From Ascarosepion bandense (lineage: Eukaryota > Mollusca > Cephalopoda > Sepiida > Sepiidae): a DNA stretch of 64,000 bases. This document shows, piece after piece, positions 53,990 through 64,000 of this stretch. Location of the stretch: NCBI GenBank assembly GCA_037127315.1, contig JBBBDQ010001156.1, positions 598,001 through 662,000 on the forward strand, in the 5' to 3' direction. Under the pieces are notes generated by a model. The model made no database searches, was not told where the DNA came from, and was given only the letters and a program-made list of their open reading frames with translations. Within the stretch, counting starts at the first letter, position 1; each line of letters begins with the position of its first letter. A program made the translations under genes and the position numbers.

Positions 53990-54560
53990 ACCTACACCAT
54001 TGTGCATATTAACAAAATGAATAATTTCTTCCTAGGATCTTTCACACTTTCCCTGCTTACATATACGTCATATATTGGCGTTATTTTCGTCTTCCGACGG
54101 TATTTTCCTTTACGTTGTGGACTGATGGATCCGGTTTGTTTCTTCGCTTTGATGACACGACTAACAGTTAAACAATATCTCCGATCCCTTTGTAAGTGCA
54201 TTAGTGCAGCGTGACAATTTTTGTACACTTCCTTGGAGTAACGTTCATCGCAGACAGTGGCTGTAGGGCAACTAATCGACAGCCGAGACAATAGTGACAA
54301 AAATCTGATGAAATCACGATTTGACGCATTAATTTTCAAGGATAAACAAATTTCATCACACACAACGAAAATAGATTCATATTTCTGCACACTACTACAA
54401 ATGAACTAACCTGAGGTCAAAACAGAAACTGATTACACTCTGTCACCCTAGTGGGCTTAAAACTGATTGTATAGTGAAAGAAAGTAAACTAAGTCAGTTT
54501 GTTCAATTAATTCGCACCAGAATGTACCTGTTGTTAAAACCGGATTTAGGTTTACCCGTG
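53990..54560 (-). pseudogene. Tc1-like transposase N-terminal remnant, copy 2
   Basis: The minus frame 54390-53992 contains HLQRDRRY, then SRVIKAKKQTGSISPQRKG, KYRRKTKITP and RESVKDPRKK. This is the second helix-turn-helix and linker of Tc1-family transposases (SRVI..KETGS..PRRKG..RK.KTTP pattern), which bind the terminal inverted repeats. The catalytic DDE region is not found. Upstream flank 54400-54560 aligns with the LINE-split copy at 19440-20700. Non-functional. Confidence 0.75.
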
Positions 54561-54904
54561 TCAGCATTTTTGATTCTTAATCAAACCAGAGCTATATATA
54601 TCTAGTTATTATTTATCCAAATAGGAGTTTTCGGCGTTAAATAAACTGGAAAATTCTGATCGCAGTACGAAAAAAGCAAACAGAACCAAACAAGCCACAA
54701 TACAATAATCATAGAATTTTTTTATTATATTCGTATAGATATCAAATATATCAATATTCTTAAACTAGATATTTCTTTGGGACATTATTCATAAACCAAG
54801 AATGAGTTTATGCATTTAAATATATGTCAGCGTGGTAATCTGAAAAACAACTACAAAATATTTCCTTCATAAGATGCAACAAGGATAGAAAGTAACGTAA
54901 GTCA
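54561..54904. other. Unassigned AT-rich spacer
   Basis: No feature recognised. Confidence 0.45.
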
Positions 54905-55237
54905 AGTATGTGTCTTCTCCTTTTCATTTGTGCACCGTTATTTTATGGACCTCCACATCTTCCTGTCGTTTGTAACCCTTAATAGATTTTGCATTTTTGT
55001 TATTTCTCCCAAATCCTGTTCGGCCATCCAAGTATGTTACGCGCCCCTTTTCTCTGTCACTCTTTCCTGCAATCTGTCCCATAATTAGTAAATTTTTCAA
55101 GCCCGTATTCTTCATTATATGCCCCAAAAATTTCAACTACTTCTTCCTGATGCTAAGCATAAGTTTCCTTTTTGTTTCCATTCTCTCCAAAACTTCTTTT
55201 TTCTCACATGGCCGGTGAATTGTATCCTGAGGATCTT
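54905..55237 (-). pseudogene. RTE-like LINE 3' end (split by mariner), downstream half
   Basis: Minus strand: KEVLERMETKRKLMLSIRKK, then MKFLGHIMKNTGLKNLLIMG, QIAGKSDREKGRVTYLDG. Upstream codons resume at about 56527 on the far side of the mariner insertion. Confidence 0.82.
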
Positions 55238-56526
55238 ACTTTAACGTATCATCAATAACTCCTGAGCTTGACATATAGATGGCGCCACTAATAAAACATC
55301 TATTTTTATGAAGTAGTGAACTTCAAATGGCACGTGACGAAATTTGGGCTCAGTCGGATTATTAGTTTTTAAAATTATGGTTATTTAAGTGAAGCTATTG
55401 TTGCAAATTTTCAAAACAATGGAAAAATCTGAGTTTCGTGTGTTGATAAAGCATTGCTTTCTGATTAAACAAAATACTGTGCAAGCAAACCAATGACTTC
55501 ATAAGAGTATTCGGACTCTTCTTCGTCGGAAACAACTGTTAAGAGGTGGTAAGGCTGACTGTAAACGCTGTCGTACAGACACAAATGATGCTGAACTCTC
55601 AGGTCGCTCAAAATTGGCACTTGTCCCGGAAACACCTAAAAAATTCTACAACCCTTTTTGGCCGATCGGGAATTGAGCTTGCGTGCGATAGCAAAGGAGT
55701 AGAACATATCAGAAAGCAATGTATTTGCCATTTTGCATAAACATTTGTCAATGAGAAAGCGGGGTTCAAAGTGGATGCCGCGTTTGCTCACAATCGATCA
55801 AAAACAACTACACGTTGACGATTCAGAGCGTTGTTTGCAAATGTTTCAATACAGCAAAAAGAAGTTTTTGCATAGATATGTGACCATGGATGAAACATGG
55901 ATCTACTACTTTACTTGGGAGTGAAATCGGCAGTCAGCTGATTGGACAGCAGCAGGTTAAAGCCGTCCAAAGCGACCAAAGACGCAAACACCAGCAGGCA
56001 TGGTTTTGACCTCCATATTTTGGGATGCGTAACGTATTTTCTTCATCGATTTCTTTGATAAAAAAGAACCCTCGATAGCGAATATCAAATACCATTACTG
56101 GTGCCTTTGTAGGACGAAATTGCTAATAAACGGCCACAAATGAAGAAGTAAGAAGTGATCTTTCACGAAAACAACGCACCGATCGTAACGATGGCAAAAC
56201 TACATGAACTGCATTCCGAATTGCTTCCGCATCCATCCTATTCTCCAGATCTTACCCCCAGTAACTTACTGGCTGTTTGCAGACCTCAAAAGAATGATCA
56301 AGGGAAAGAGATTTGGCTCCATTAAAGAAGTGATATCGGAAACTGAGGCGTATTTTGAAACCAAAGACAAATAGTTCTACAAAAAAACAAAAAAAAAACC
56401 GCATCGAATTGTTAGAGAAACATTGGAATCAGTGTATCCCCCTAGAAGAAGACTATGTTGATGAATAAAGCCGAACTTTGCTTAAAAGTTGTTTTATTAG
56501 TTAGTCCCGGGATATATTGAGTGATG
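55238..56526 (+). mobile_element. Mariner-family transposon, decayed, inserted in an RTE-like LINE
   Basis: About 1.29 kb, the usual mariner size. The right terminus ends near TTAGTTAGTCCCGGGATATA; the left terminus is diverged. LINE sequence continues on both sides, so the borders are placed by where homology resumes. The transposase inside is broken by stops and frameshifts. Confidence 0.8.
55421..56373 (+). pseudogene. Mariner transposase pseudogene
   Basis: Begins MEKSEFRVLIKHCFL, as mariner transposases do. Then a decayed helix-turn-helix, DAELSGRSK (WVPHEL-side linker), VTMDETWIYYFTWE with the first catalytic Asp (55885-55925), VIFHENNAP in place of the canonical HDNA motif, and SPDLTPSN with a frameshift before YWLF-DLK, the third catalytic region. 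At least four frameshifts or stops. The second catalytic Asp appears substituted. It would have cut and pasted the element. Confidence 0.8.
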
Positions 56527-56835
56527 TGTTATAACCACATTTCGATTCGTTTTAAGTGTTCTCATCATCTTTGAGAATATTGTCCAGTAATTACTGCCAT
56601 ACAGGAGGAGAGATATAACGTAATAGTTCACTACTCTTGAATTCTTTTGCAATGAAATTATTGTCTCTTAATACTCTTCTTAGATTTTGGTGTGCAACTT
56701 TGGCCATCACAATACTCCATTGGATCTTAGTGTCTCACTTTTCGTCCGTTATTAAAACATTCTCATATATATAAATTTCTGTACCTGATTGAATTTAGAA
56801 TCCCCGACATATAATTGGATTTTGGGGCCTATCCT
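56527..56835 (-). pseudogene. RTE-like LINE (split by mariner), upstream half
   Basis: The minus strand shows equivalents of the KYLGVVVTDE, CETKIQWSIVMAKVAHQNLR, RVLRDNN-IAKEF and CWQ-LLDNIL segments, which precede the 55237 half in the parent protein. Confidence 0.72.
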
Positions 56836-57318
56836 TTGGAAGATAATCATTCATTCCGATTTTCAAAAGATTTATTCAACCTCTGTAGTGACCTTGAGCG
56901 AATTAAATGTGCTGCCTCTTCTCATTATTGTTGTCCGTAATTTTAACAACGTAAGATATGTAGATTAGAGATTGATGTTAGCAGACGCAGAAAAGAAGCT
57001 ATAGGAAATCTTAGAGAACGTAGAAATAGAATGTGATAAAAAAGAAGCACCAATTGTAAGATATCAAAGTGTATGTATGCCTGCAGAAGGAACTGCGCCG
57101 GAAGTTAAAAAAAGTGGGGGTAGGGGTGTCCAAAATCAAGCAAGTAGAAAAATCCAAATATTTGTAAAAACTGTAAAATTTGTAAAATTGTCTATATAGA
57201 TAACGGAAAATTTTAACACCGTAATCCAAATGTACATTTGAATAGAGAAAGATGCCTTAGAAAAGATAAACTGAGTATTTTGTTAGCATCAAAAAATGAT
57301 GTTTGAAATTTTATGTCA
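56836..57318. other. Unassigned spacer
   Basis: No reliable family match. Confidence 0.4.
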
Positions 57319-57802
57319 CTAGCAGTATAGCCCGGCGTTGCTCGGGTGTAATGAAAGCTTTAAAACTAATTCATGGTCCTGGCGCTCAGACTCAACCTAA
57401 AGAATATTTGTGTGAAGTTTGGTGGGAATCGGATAAAAATTGTAGATTTATATAAAGGACATACAGACTGATAAACAGTACACACACAAACATCTTGCCT
57501 TTTACATATATATATATATTATCGATTTTCTGCACTATTGTAAGAACTGCAAACCTTGAAACTTTTGAATATCATTAAAATCGGACCAATTCTTCCATAA
57601 CCCGATTTTTCCGTTTATCGATTTTCGATATTTATCGGGGGTACCTCGACACAAAACCTAGCTAATCACACTTGCAGACGCTTATAGTACAACTGTGTAA
57701 ATTTTCAAGAAAATCAGATCAGCCGTTTCGGAGTCTATGGGTAACGGATAAACACACAGAGACATACACAGAGACAAAGTTCCATTTATAAATAAGTTTA
57801 GA
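57319..57802 (-). mobile_element. Non-autonomous Helitron with both termini, internally deleted
   Basis: Ends as in 44086-44816: minus-strand start TCTAAACTTATTTATAAATG after A, end hairpin CCCGAGCAACGCCGGG, spacer, CTAG, T. At 484 bp it lacks about 250 bp of interior present in the 731-bp copy. Confidence 0.85.
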
Positions 57803-57924
57803 TATCAGATTTTCTGTAGGGCAGTTAATGCAGGAGAATCTCCTCACTTTCATTAACAGAAATGAGGTTCAACAGAACTAAGAATGTCATACGTAATCAA
57901 AAAATTTTTAAGATAAATAGAAAA

Positions 57925-58135
57925 AAGCATCCTTATGCTCGCAATCATGAAGAGACAGCTGAAATGTATTGGACGCATAATGAAAAGTGATGACATAGAG
58001 ATTTTTACACACACAAGATATACTAAAAGCGTTACATAATCAATCTAAAGTGCTTGAGTAAATGATTGAGAGATAGTGATAGTGCACTAGCTGCTACAAA
58101 GGAGAGGAAGTTGTGGAGGGTTGAGACCGCTTTTT
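57925..58135 (+). pseudogene. RTE-like LINE scrap
   Basis: Remnants of LAIMKRQLKCIGRIMKSDD and a decayed tail (GCTACAAAGGAGAGGAAGTT, GTGGAGGG). Confidence 0.5.
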
Positions 58136-58549
58136 TTCATAAAGGGACATTGAATATGGAAGAATAATTTCAAGTCAAGTTTCTCCACTGTATTAGGAAT
58201 ATTTCTTTGGCGTAATATTTTTTCTCATTCTGTGACAGCGCGTTTGACAGTGTTAAGCTCAGTCGATATGAGCCGCCTTCTTACCCAGAATTTTCATAAG
58301 CACCCCCCAACCGCATGACTTGTGGATATCTTGCGGCGAACATTACTGCAGACTGAAGTGAAATAAATAGGCCCTACAACAGAGAGTTTGTAAGATATGT
58401 ACAGTGATTAAAAAATTATGTAAAAAGAGAGATGACTCGGTCTAGTTAAAGATATATACATACATATCCTGCTACATTCCAGGGGCCACACAAGTACTGC
58501 AGCTGCCGTAGAAGCAGTGTATTATTGGGCAGTATAGCCTGACAAAACC
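58136..58549. other. Unassigned spacer
   Basis: No feature recognised. Confidence 0.4.
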
Positions 58550-58772
58550 CATTCCAGGCTGATTAATTTCTTTCTCCTAGACTGACTTCCAACCAAGGAT
58601 ATAGAACCCAGTCTGCCCTGCTATTTACCCATAGCTTGAGGAAGAAGAGATAGACCCATACTTTTCCCAAGGTATTAACACGTAAGTGAATGTAATGAAT
58701 CAGACTGGAATTCGAACTCGGCTCTCCGATTCCTCAGTCTGAATCACTATCCATTTCTCCACAATATCTCCA
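58550..58772 (-). mobile_element. tRNA-derived SINE, variant subfamily
   Basis: Body CAACCAAGGATATAGAACCC, head at right with the complement of TTCGAATTCCAGTCTGATT and GATTCAGACTGAGGAATCGG. The tRNA-like part resembles the copy at 22558-22728. Confidence 0.75.
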
Positions 58773-58934
58773 TTGAGGAAATCGGTAGGAAAGACAACAA
58801 TCTCGCAGTTTAAAATACATATACTGATTAATTATTTGTCGATTTTAATGAAAAGATATTTTTTTTTATTTTGAACAGTTTGCTGATAGAAGAGTACAGT
58901 AAAGTGCTAAATGTCAGCATAGGCGTCAGCGTTG

Positions 58935-60790
58935 GCTATTAATGTTTTTATAAACGACTGGGTATATCCATGGATGGCCATCAATATTTGTAAACATCTG
59001 GGTACATCCAGCGTTGGCTATCGATGTCAGTAAAAATTTGGGTACATCCAGCGTTAGCTATCAATGTCAGTAAACATTTGGGTATATCCAGAGTTGGCCA
59101 TCAATGTCATTAAACATTTGGGTAAATTCAGCGTTGGCTATCAATGTCAGTAAACATTTGGGTATCTCAAGCGTTGACCAACAATGTCAATAAAAAAATT
59201 AGATGCATCCAGCGTTGGCTATCAATGTCAGTAAACATATGGGTATATTCTGCGTTGGTTATCAATATCATTAAACATTTGGGTATATCTAGAGGTTGCC
59301 ATCAATGTCATTAAACATTTGGTAAATCCAGCGTTAGCTCTCAATGTAATTACAAATTTGGGTAAATCCATCGTTATCTGTCAATATCATTAAAAATTTG
59401 GGTACATCCAGCGTTGGCTATCAATGTCAGAAAACATTTGGGTACATCCAGCTTTGGCTATCAATGTCAGTAAACATTTGGCAACATCCAGTATTGGCTA
59501 TCAATGTCATTAAACATTTGGCTATATGCAGCGTTGGCTATCAATGTCATTAAACATTTAGGTATATGCAGCGTGGGTTATCAATGTCGGAAAACATTTA
59601 GGTACATCCAGCGATGGTGATCAATGTCATTAAACATTTGGGTATATACAGCGTTGGCTATTAATGTCATTAAACATTTGGGTATATCCTGCGTTGGCTA
59701 TCAATATCATTAAATATTTGGGTACATCCGGTGTTGGCTATCAATGTCAGTAAACATTTGGGTATCTCCAGAGTTGGTCATCAATGTCATTAAACATTTA
59801 TCCATAGCCAGCGTTGGGGCTATGAATGTCATTAAATATTTCGATATATCCAGCGTTGGCCATCAATGTTTGAAAACGTTTGCATATATCCAGCATTGAT
59901 CATCAATGTTTGTAAACATCTGAGTATATCTACAATTTTCCATCAATGGTTGTAAACTGTTAGGTACATCTAGTGTTGGCCATTAATGTTAGCAAACATC
60001 AGAGTATATCCTGCGTTGGTCATTACTGGTTGTAAACGTATTGGTAAATTCAGCGTTGTCCATTAATTTTTATAAACGACTGAGGATATCTAGCGTCGGT
60101 CATAAATGATAGTAAACATCTGGGTATATGCAGAGTTCTCTATAACTGTTAGTAAACATATATTTTAATCTTGCGTTGGCCACCAATTTTTGTAAACATT
60201 TGGGTATATTCAACCTTTACATAATATGTTTTTAAACAACTGGCGTAGGACATCAATGGTTGCAAACCTTTGGGTATATCTAGTGTTGATCGTCAATATT
60301 GGTAACGTCTGTGTATATCCAGCGTTGGACAAAAATATTTTTGTAAACTTCTGGGTAAATAAAGCGCTTGACTTCGATGTTCGTAAACGTCCTGACATAT
60401 CATATATTGAACCTCGAGTATTTATAAATGTCTGGCTATATCCATCATTAACCCTCAATGATTGTAAATGACTCCGTGTATCAATGCTTGTAAATCTGGC
60501 GTTGAAAATCAAGGTTTGTCAACATCTGTGTATATCCAGCGTTGGTCATCAATGTTTGGTATATCCGGTATTGACCATCAATGTTTGTAAAAATCTGGTT
60601 ATATCCAGCGTTGGAAATCAATTTTTATATGTGTCTGGGTATATCTAGCATTGGCGATCAATTGTTTGCCATCAATATTTTTGAATGTATAGATTATCTA
60701 GCGTTGGACAAAAATTGTCTTAATCGTCTGGATTTATTCAGTATATGTAAACATCTTTGATTATCCAGCGTTAGCAATCAATGCTCGTAA
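58935..60790. repeat. Satellite array, 40-bp monomer, about 46 copies
   Basis: Monomer: GGTATATCCAGCGTTGGCTA, TCAATGTCATTAAACATTTG. Period 40 (59041, 59081, 59121). Monomers are well conserved at 59000-59800 and increasingly divergent toward both edges; right-edge monomers read TTTGTAAACATCTGGGTATAT. Short ORFs inside are monomer repeats. Confidence 0.95.
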
Positions 60791-61077
60791 ACGTCATGGT
60801 ATATATATATAGTGTATCGAGGCAGCAAATAATTTTCTAAACATATACTATTAAATATAAGAAACAATGAATGTCTATTATGTTTACTCATGAACCCTTC
60901 TAAACGTTGTATTTTGGCTTTAATTTCAGTTGAAAATAAAGACAAAAATTCTCCAACATTTGGATAATTTTTTATTAATTTGTTTCTAAGCTTTCGGCTT
61001 GCCTTCAGATATTGGAGGCCATGTACATTAAATCCAAACAACCCACACTTAATAAAATCACTTTTAAATCTGGCCAT
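60778..61077 (-). pseudogene. Penelope-like element ORF fragment (tentative)
   Basis: 99 codons on the minus strand: MARFKSDFIKCGLFGFNVHG, charged helical middle (EIKAKIQRLEGFMSKHNRHS), then FNSICLENYLLPRYT. An N-terminal helical region ending in a Cys-x(n)-LP-xx motif resembles the start of Penelope-like proteins, and a decayed hammerhead terminal repeat lies just upstream on the same strand (61190-61310). No reverse-transcriptase or GIY-YIG domain follows; the satellite begins instead. Assignment is an inference from similarity by eye plus context. Confidence 0.4.
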
Positions 61078-61148
61078 AACATATTACATTGCATTTGAAT
61101 AACTGATTTTGTTGTCATTTCGCGCTCTCACGCGATACACTAAATTTA

Positions 61149-61152
<4 letters not shown>

Positions 61153-61181
<29 letters not shown>
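61153..61181. repeat. (TA)n microsatellite
   Basis: TA tract directly downstream (minus strand) of the hammerhead-family copy. Confidence 0.95.
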
Positions 61182-61183
<2 letters not shown>

Positions 61184-61194
61184 TCATCCACATA

Positions 61195-61242
61195 CAAGTC
61201 TGTTTTACTGTATCACAGCACATCAGTGTGGCTAGACACATC
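61195..61242 (-). ncRNA. Degenerate hammerhead ribozyme motif
   Basis: Minus strand: helix I CCACA/TGTGG pairs perfectly, and helix II GCTG with loop TGATA is present. The core reads CTGATGT in place of CTGATGA and AAAA in place of GAAA, and the cleavage context is altered (TTGTA). Expected to be inactive. Confidence 0.7.
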
Positions 61243-61353
61243 CACTTGCTTCTGGCCGGAATAAAAACTCAACGGATTTGGTGTCAGTCGGAGTTGCTAC
61301 CCTCTAAGATATAGTTGCATGGAATCAGAGAAAGGGAAAATTTAACCTGTTGT

Positions 61354-61635
61354 ATATAAGCAGGCTATATCGTGTTGAATACACCGATCACCGAGGTTAA
61401 GCAACATCCAGCCTGGTCAGTACTTAAATGGGTGACCATTTGGGAATGCCAGGTGCTGTAAACGTAAGGACCAAGACTGGTCCACCGGTCCTCCAGGTTT
61501 GGTCGTTGGGTGCAGGGCTAACAACTCTGCCCCGTAAAAAGAAACAGTTTGTTACAAAAACAGCAACAAAAAGTTGCTGCCCTATGCACCATTGGGTGTG
61601 ATGGATAAATGATGATGATGATGATGATGATGATG
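61354..61635 (+). mobile_element. 5S rRNA-derived SINE with (GAT)n tail
   Basis: 5S-like head at 61364-61462 (GTGTTGAATACACCGATCAC, CGAGGTTAAGCAACATCCAG, GTCAGTACTTAAATGGGTGA, CAGGTGCTGTAAACG). Unlike the composites there is no tRNA-like head. The body (GGACCAAGACTGGTCCACCG, GGGTGCAGGGCTAACAACTC, TGCCCCGTAAAAAGAAAC) resembles the 3' part of the composite at 40150-40185, and it ends in ATGATGATG repeats. It interrupts the hammerhead-family unit. Confidence 0.82.
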
Positions 61636-61792
61636 ATATAAACAGTGTATACGCTAGTCATTGAAATAACTAAATTCAATCCAGAAGAGTATATCGCAGA
61701 AGTGGAAACTATTTTTAAAATGTTCGTCTCCAGAGAGCTCAATCGTAATGAGAGCATAAAATAGTTGTCACCCACATACAAGCCTGTTATAT

Positions 61793-61985
61793 ATATATAT
61801 ATATACACAAACTTATGACTCTACTCGTTTCGAAAAACCCTCCGGGTATCTACGTGGAAGGAAAAAATGATTGTAAAATTGAAAGAGCTAAGAACATGAA
61901 CATCAGTCAAAGGAATTCAAACAGAGCAAGTATGTAGCCCAAAGAAAAAAGCCGAGACGAGTAATCAATAACACTATATCCGGTA

Positions 61986-62027
<42 letters not shown>

Positions 62028-62030
62028 CTT
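61793..62030. other. Spacer between TA tracts
   Basis: (TA)n at 61989-62026; nothing else recognised. Confidence 0.5.
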
Positions 62031-62879
62031 CTATTGTCTTGATTGAAAAGGGTGAAGGATGAATTTAGTTCCGCGAAACTCAAAATATGGAAGCATAAGT
62101 TAATATTTTGTTTTATTTATACTTTAGTCTTGACATCGAAAAATTTAGGTTCAAAATCTGATTACCTTCAGCACGTTTTTCGCAGTATAATCCTGATTGT
62201 CAACTTTTTCGCTCTTTCTCTTTTGCGAAATTAAAACGTTTTTTTATTTTTACATCTCTTTTGCTCTCTCGTTCTCTCTCTCTCTCTCTCTCTCCCTCTC
62301 TCTCTGATCAAACTTACGGTAAGTAAATGATGATCCGAATGTGATGATTTAAAATACATCCTTTTTTTGCTCATAAGATCTTTCATTTACATTGTCTGAG
62401 TTTTTAGCACATAAAGATTTACAAATCATTTTATGCTATATATATATACACGATATATATATATATATATATCCACGAGATATAGGAAATTAAGAACAGT
62501 GTACTTATCTTCGGATATGCTATCAAAAAGGTCTTGTGTCAAACGTAATCGAGCTTCCGACATTTCAAAGATCAGAAAGGTGAACAAAAGAGAAATAGCT
62601 CTTGTATGTATTAATGATTGTAAATTTATTTAACGAAAAGAATGACATCAATTTTGTTGTTTTGAAATAACATTTATGTTTGAAATTTCTGCATAATCTT
62701 TTTTCTTTGAATGAGCAATTAATAGTTCATTTTTTCAAAGTCGTACGAAATAGATTTGTGAATGAAAGACGAGTTTGGTGTCACCGATGTGTGTACAACT
62801 ATAGTAGGTGAACACATTCTGAGTGAACTGAGTGAAAATGAAAGCGGAAATTCTGTTTCTGTTCCTCTTATTTTTGTTG
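62031..62879. other. Unassigned AT-rich spacer
   Basis: (CT)n at 62270-62305 and (TA)n near 62438-62472. Short ORFs only. Confidence 0.5.
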
Positions 62880-63250
62880 ACGACAAGTAATCAAGAAAGA
62901 GAAGAATCAATTAATGCAGCGTGAAAAAGTGAGTGAAAGAGTGCGAAAAGTATAGGTTGTCAGCGTTTGGCGTCAGTCAGACGACTAGTATCTCTCAGTA
63001 ATGTTCTTTCTTACTTTGTTGACAGTACATGAGCAAGAAAATAAGAAAGTGAGAGAGTAAAAAAATGCATGTCTTCTGGACTTGGCGTCCGGTTGAATAC
63101 TTGTGATTCACTGTGATTCTCTCATTCTTGAAAGTACATGAGGAAGAGGGTGAATCAATGAATGCAGCGCAACATAGAAGTTAAGAATGTAAGAAAAAGT
63201 GGGGCGCTTAGACTTGGCGTCCAGCAGACCACCTGTCAATCTCTGAAAAA
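62880..63250. repeat. Degenerate tandem repeat, about 115-bp unit, three copies
   Basis: Units share GACTTGGCGTCC or TTTGGCGTCAG, a GAATCAATGAATGCAGCG-like block, an AAGTGAGAGAG-like block and TCTCAGT/TCTCTGA. Units begin near 62880, 63010 and 63125. Confidence 0.6.
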
Positions 63251-63490
63251 AAAAGCTAAAATTTAAGCATATTTATACGTTTGTGAAGAATAGAATCGGA
63301 TCAGTTTTTATTATTTATTTCTTGCTCCTGATTGGCCAATAAATAGGAAGCTGTATTTAATTTGTTATTGCAGACGACAGCACTTGGCGAGCCAACTCTC
63401 TTATAAAAGAGTATTTTTTTTTTTTGAGAATGTATAAATGTAAATGTATAAATGCAAATGCTCGGATTTTCAGTGCAATCAAATCTTACG

Positions 63491-63785
63491 AAATCCGACA
63501 GAAGGAAATGCCTTAATCTAACATGTTTCACTTTTATTAAAGCTTCTTCAGTGATCTGTTTACATACAAGAAATGAAAAAGAAATTGAATTTTTTTTTAA
63601 ACAAAAAGGGAGTATATTGGAATGTTGTTTGGGGTTTCAGTATATTGTGTTTTTGCATTTTTTTTAAAAAAAATCATTTATGTCTTTTAAACAGATCTTT
63701 GAAGAAGCTTTAATAAAAGTGAAACATGTTGGATTAAGACAGATATCCTACTTTGTTCATTATTTATTCTTTCATCTTGTCGGAT
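63491..63785. mobile_element. MITE-like hairpin element
   Basis: Arm 1 63491-63566 (AATCCGACA, TTAATCTAACATGTTTCACT, TTTATTAAAGCTTCTTCA, GATCTGTTTA) is inverted at 63690-63785 with few mismatches. The 120-bp loop is T/A-rich with no ORF. Confidence 0.7.
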
Positions 63786-63796
63786 ATGTGTGTGTC

Positions 63797-63840
<44 letters not shown>

Positions 63841-63856
63841 GACACACGCACACCCA

Positions 63857-63940
<84 letters not shown>
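63786..63940. repeat. (TA)n palindrome flanked by GTGTGTCTAAATA arms, then (CA)n(TA)n
   Basis: GTGTGTGTCTAAATA at 63787 is inverted as TATTTAGACACACGCAC at 63835, across a TA tract. CA and TA tracts follow. Confidence 0.9.
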
Positions 63941-63943
<3 letters not shown>

Positions 63944-64000
63944 TTATTCAAATACTTTAATCCAAGCGGAAAAAGCAGGAAGGTAAATTCCAAAAACCCG

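Larger units (their letters stand above)
61182..61792 (-). mobile_element. Hammerhead-family element, decayed, split by 5S SINE
   Basis: On the minus strand the unit runs from 61792 (AACAGGCTTGTATGTGGGTG, the 3' half of a first hammerhead, cut by a TA tract) through ACGATTGAGCTCTCTGG and GCGTATACACTG to 61636, then (after the 5S SINE) from 61353 to the second hammerhead at 61198-61245. Without the SINE it is about 295 nt from hammerhead to hammerhead, in line with the 290-nt unit at 3804-4093. Confidence 0.78.

Overview
This is a repeat-dense, AT-rich eukaryotic window in which I recognise no host protein-coding gene, intact tRNA or functional rRNA. Long (TA)n, (CA)n, (GAA)n and (AAAG)n microsatellites, decayed LINE reverse transcriptases, many tRNA-derived SINEs, 5S-rRNA-derived SINEs, mariner/Tc1/hAT/Helitron remnants and four sizeable satellite arrays point to a large invertebrate genome. 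A cephalopod such as an octopus is my best guess, from the style of the SINEs and LINEs; this is an inference and could not be checked by search.

Layout: 0-2.2 kb holds one copy of a long dispersed repeat (second copy near 38.1-39.2 kb) and a SINE. 2.5-6.6 kb holds a truncated Jockey/CR1-like LINE, a fold-back element, a unit with two hammerhead ribozyme motifs, an RTE-like LINE carrying a SINE, and a hAT element with 8-bp target duplications. 6.8-11.4 kb is a SINE-split LINE, a Helitron 5' piece, A-rich DNA and microsatellites. 12-15.3 kb is a satellite of about 102 bp. 16.5-19 kb is the best-preserved LINE (minus strand, endonuclease tail plus reverse transcriptase). 19-22.7 kb holds a Tc1 remnant split by a LINE and a tandem array of LINE 3' ends joined by (TATC)n. 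23.1-26.4 kb is a 116-bp satellite. 27-36.2 kb is a mosaic of LINEs, a solo LTR, SINEs and a deleted mariner-like transposase. 36.2-45.7 kb holds Helitrons, RTE-like pieces, a 51-bp satellite and a 5S-tRNA composite SINE. 46-54.6 kb holds GGAA/AAAG repeats, many SINEs and a Tc1 remnant. 54.9-56.8 kb is an RTE-like LINE split by a mariner. 57.3-57.8 kb is a short Helitron. 58.9-60.8 kb is a 40-bp satellite. 60.8-61.8 kb is a Penelope-like candidate with a decayed hammerhead and an inserted 5S SINE.

The most interesting signal is the hammerhead-bearing family (3.6-4.1, 10.4-10.6 and 61.2-61.8 kb). One locus has two hammerheads in direct repeat 290 nt apart, the arrangement expected of a retrozyme or a tandem Penelope terminal repeat. 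Also notable are SINEs that fuse a 5S rRNA head to a tRNA-like body, and two satellites whose monomers share short segments with the 3' ends of the two LINE families resident in the window. Nested insertions (SINE in LINE, LINE in Tc1, mariner in LINE, LTR in LINE, 5S SINE in the hammerhead element) give a relative chronology.
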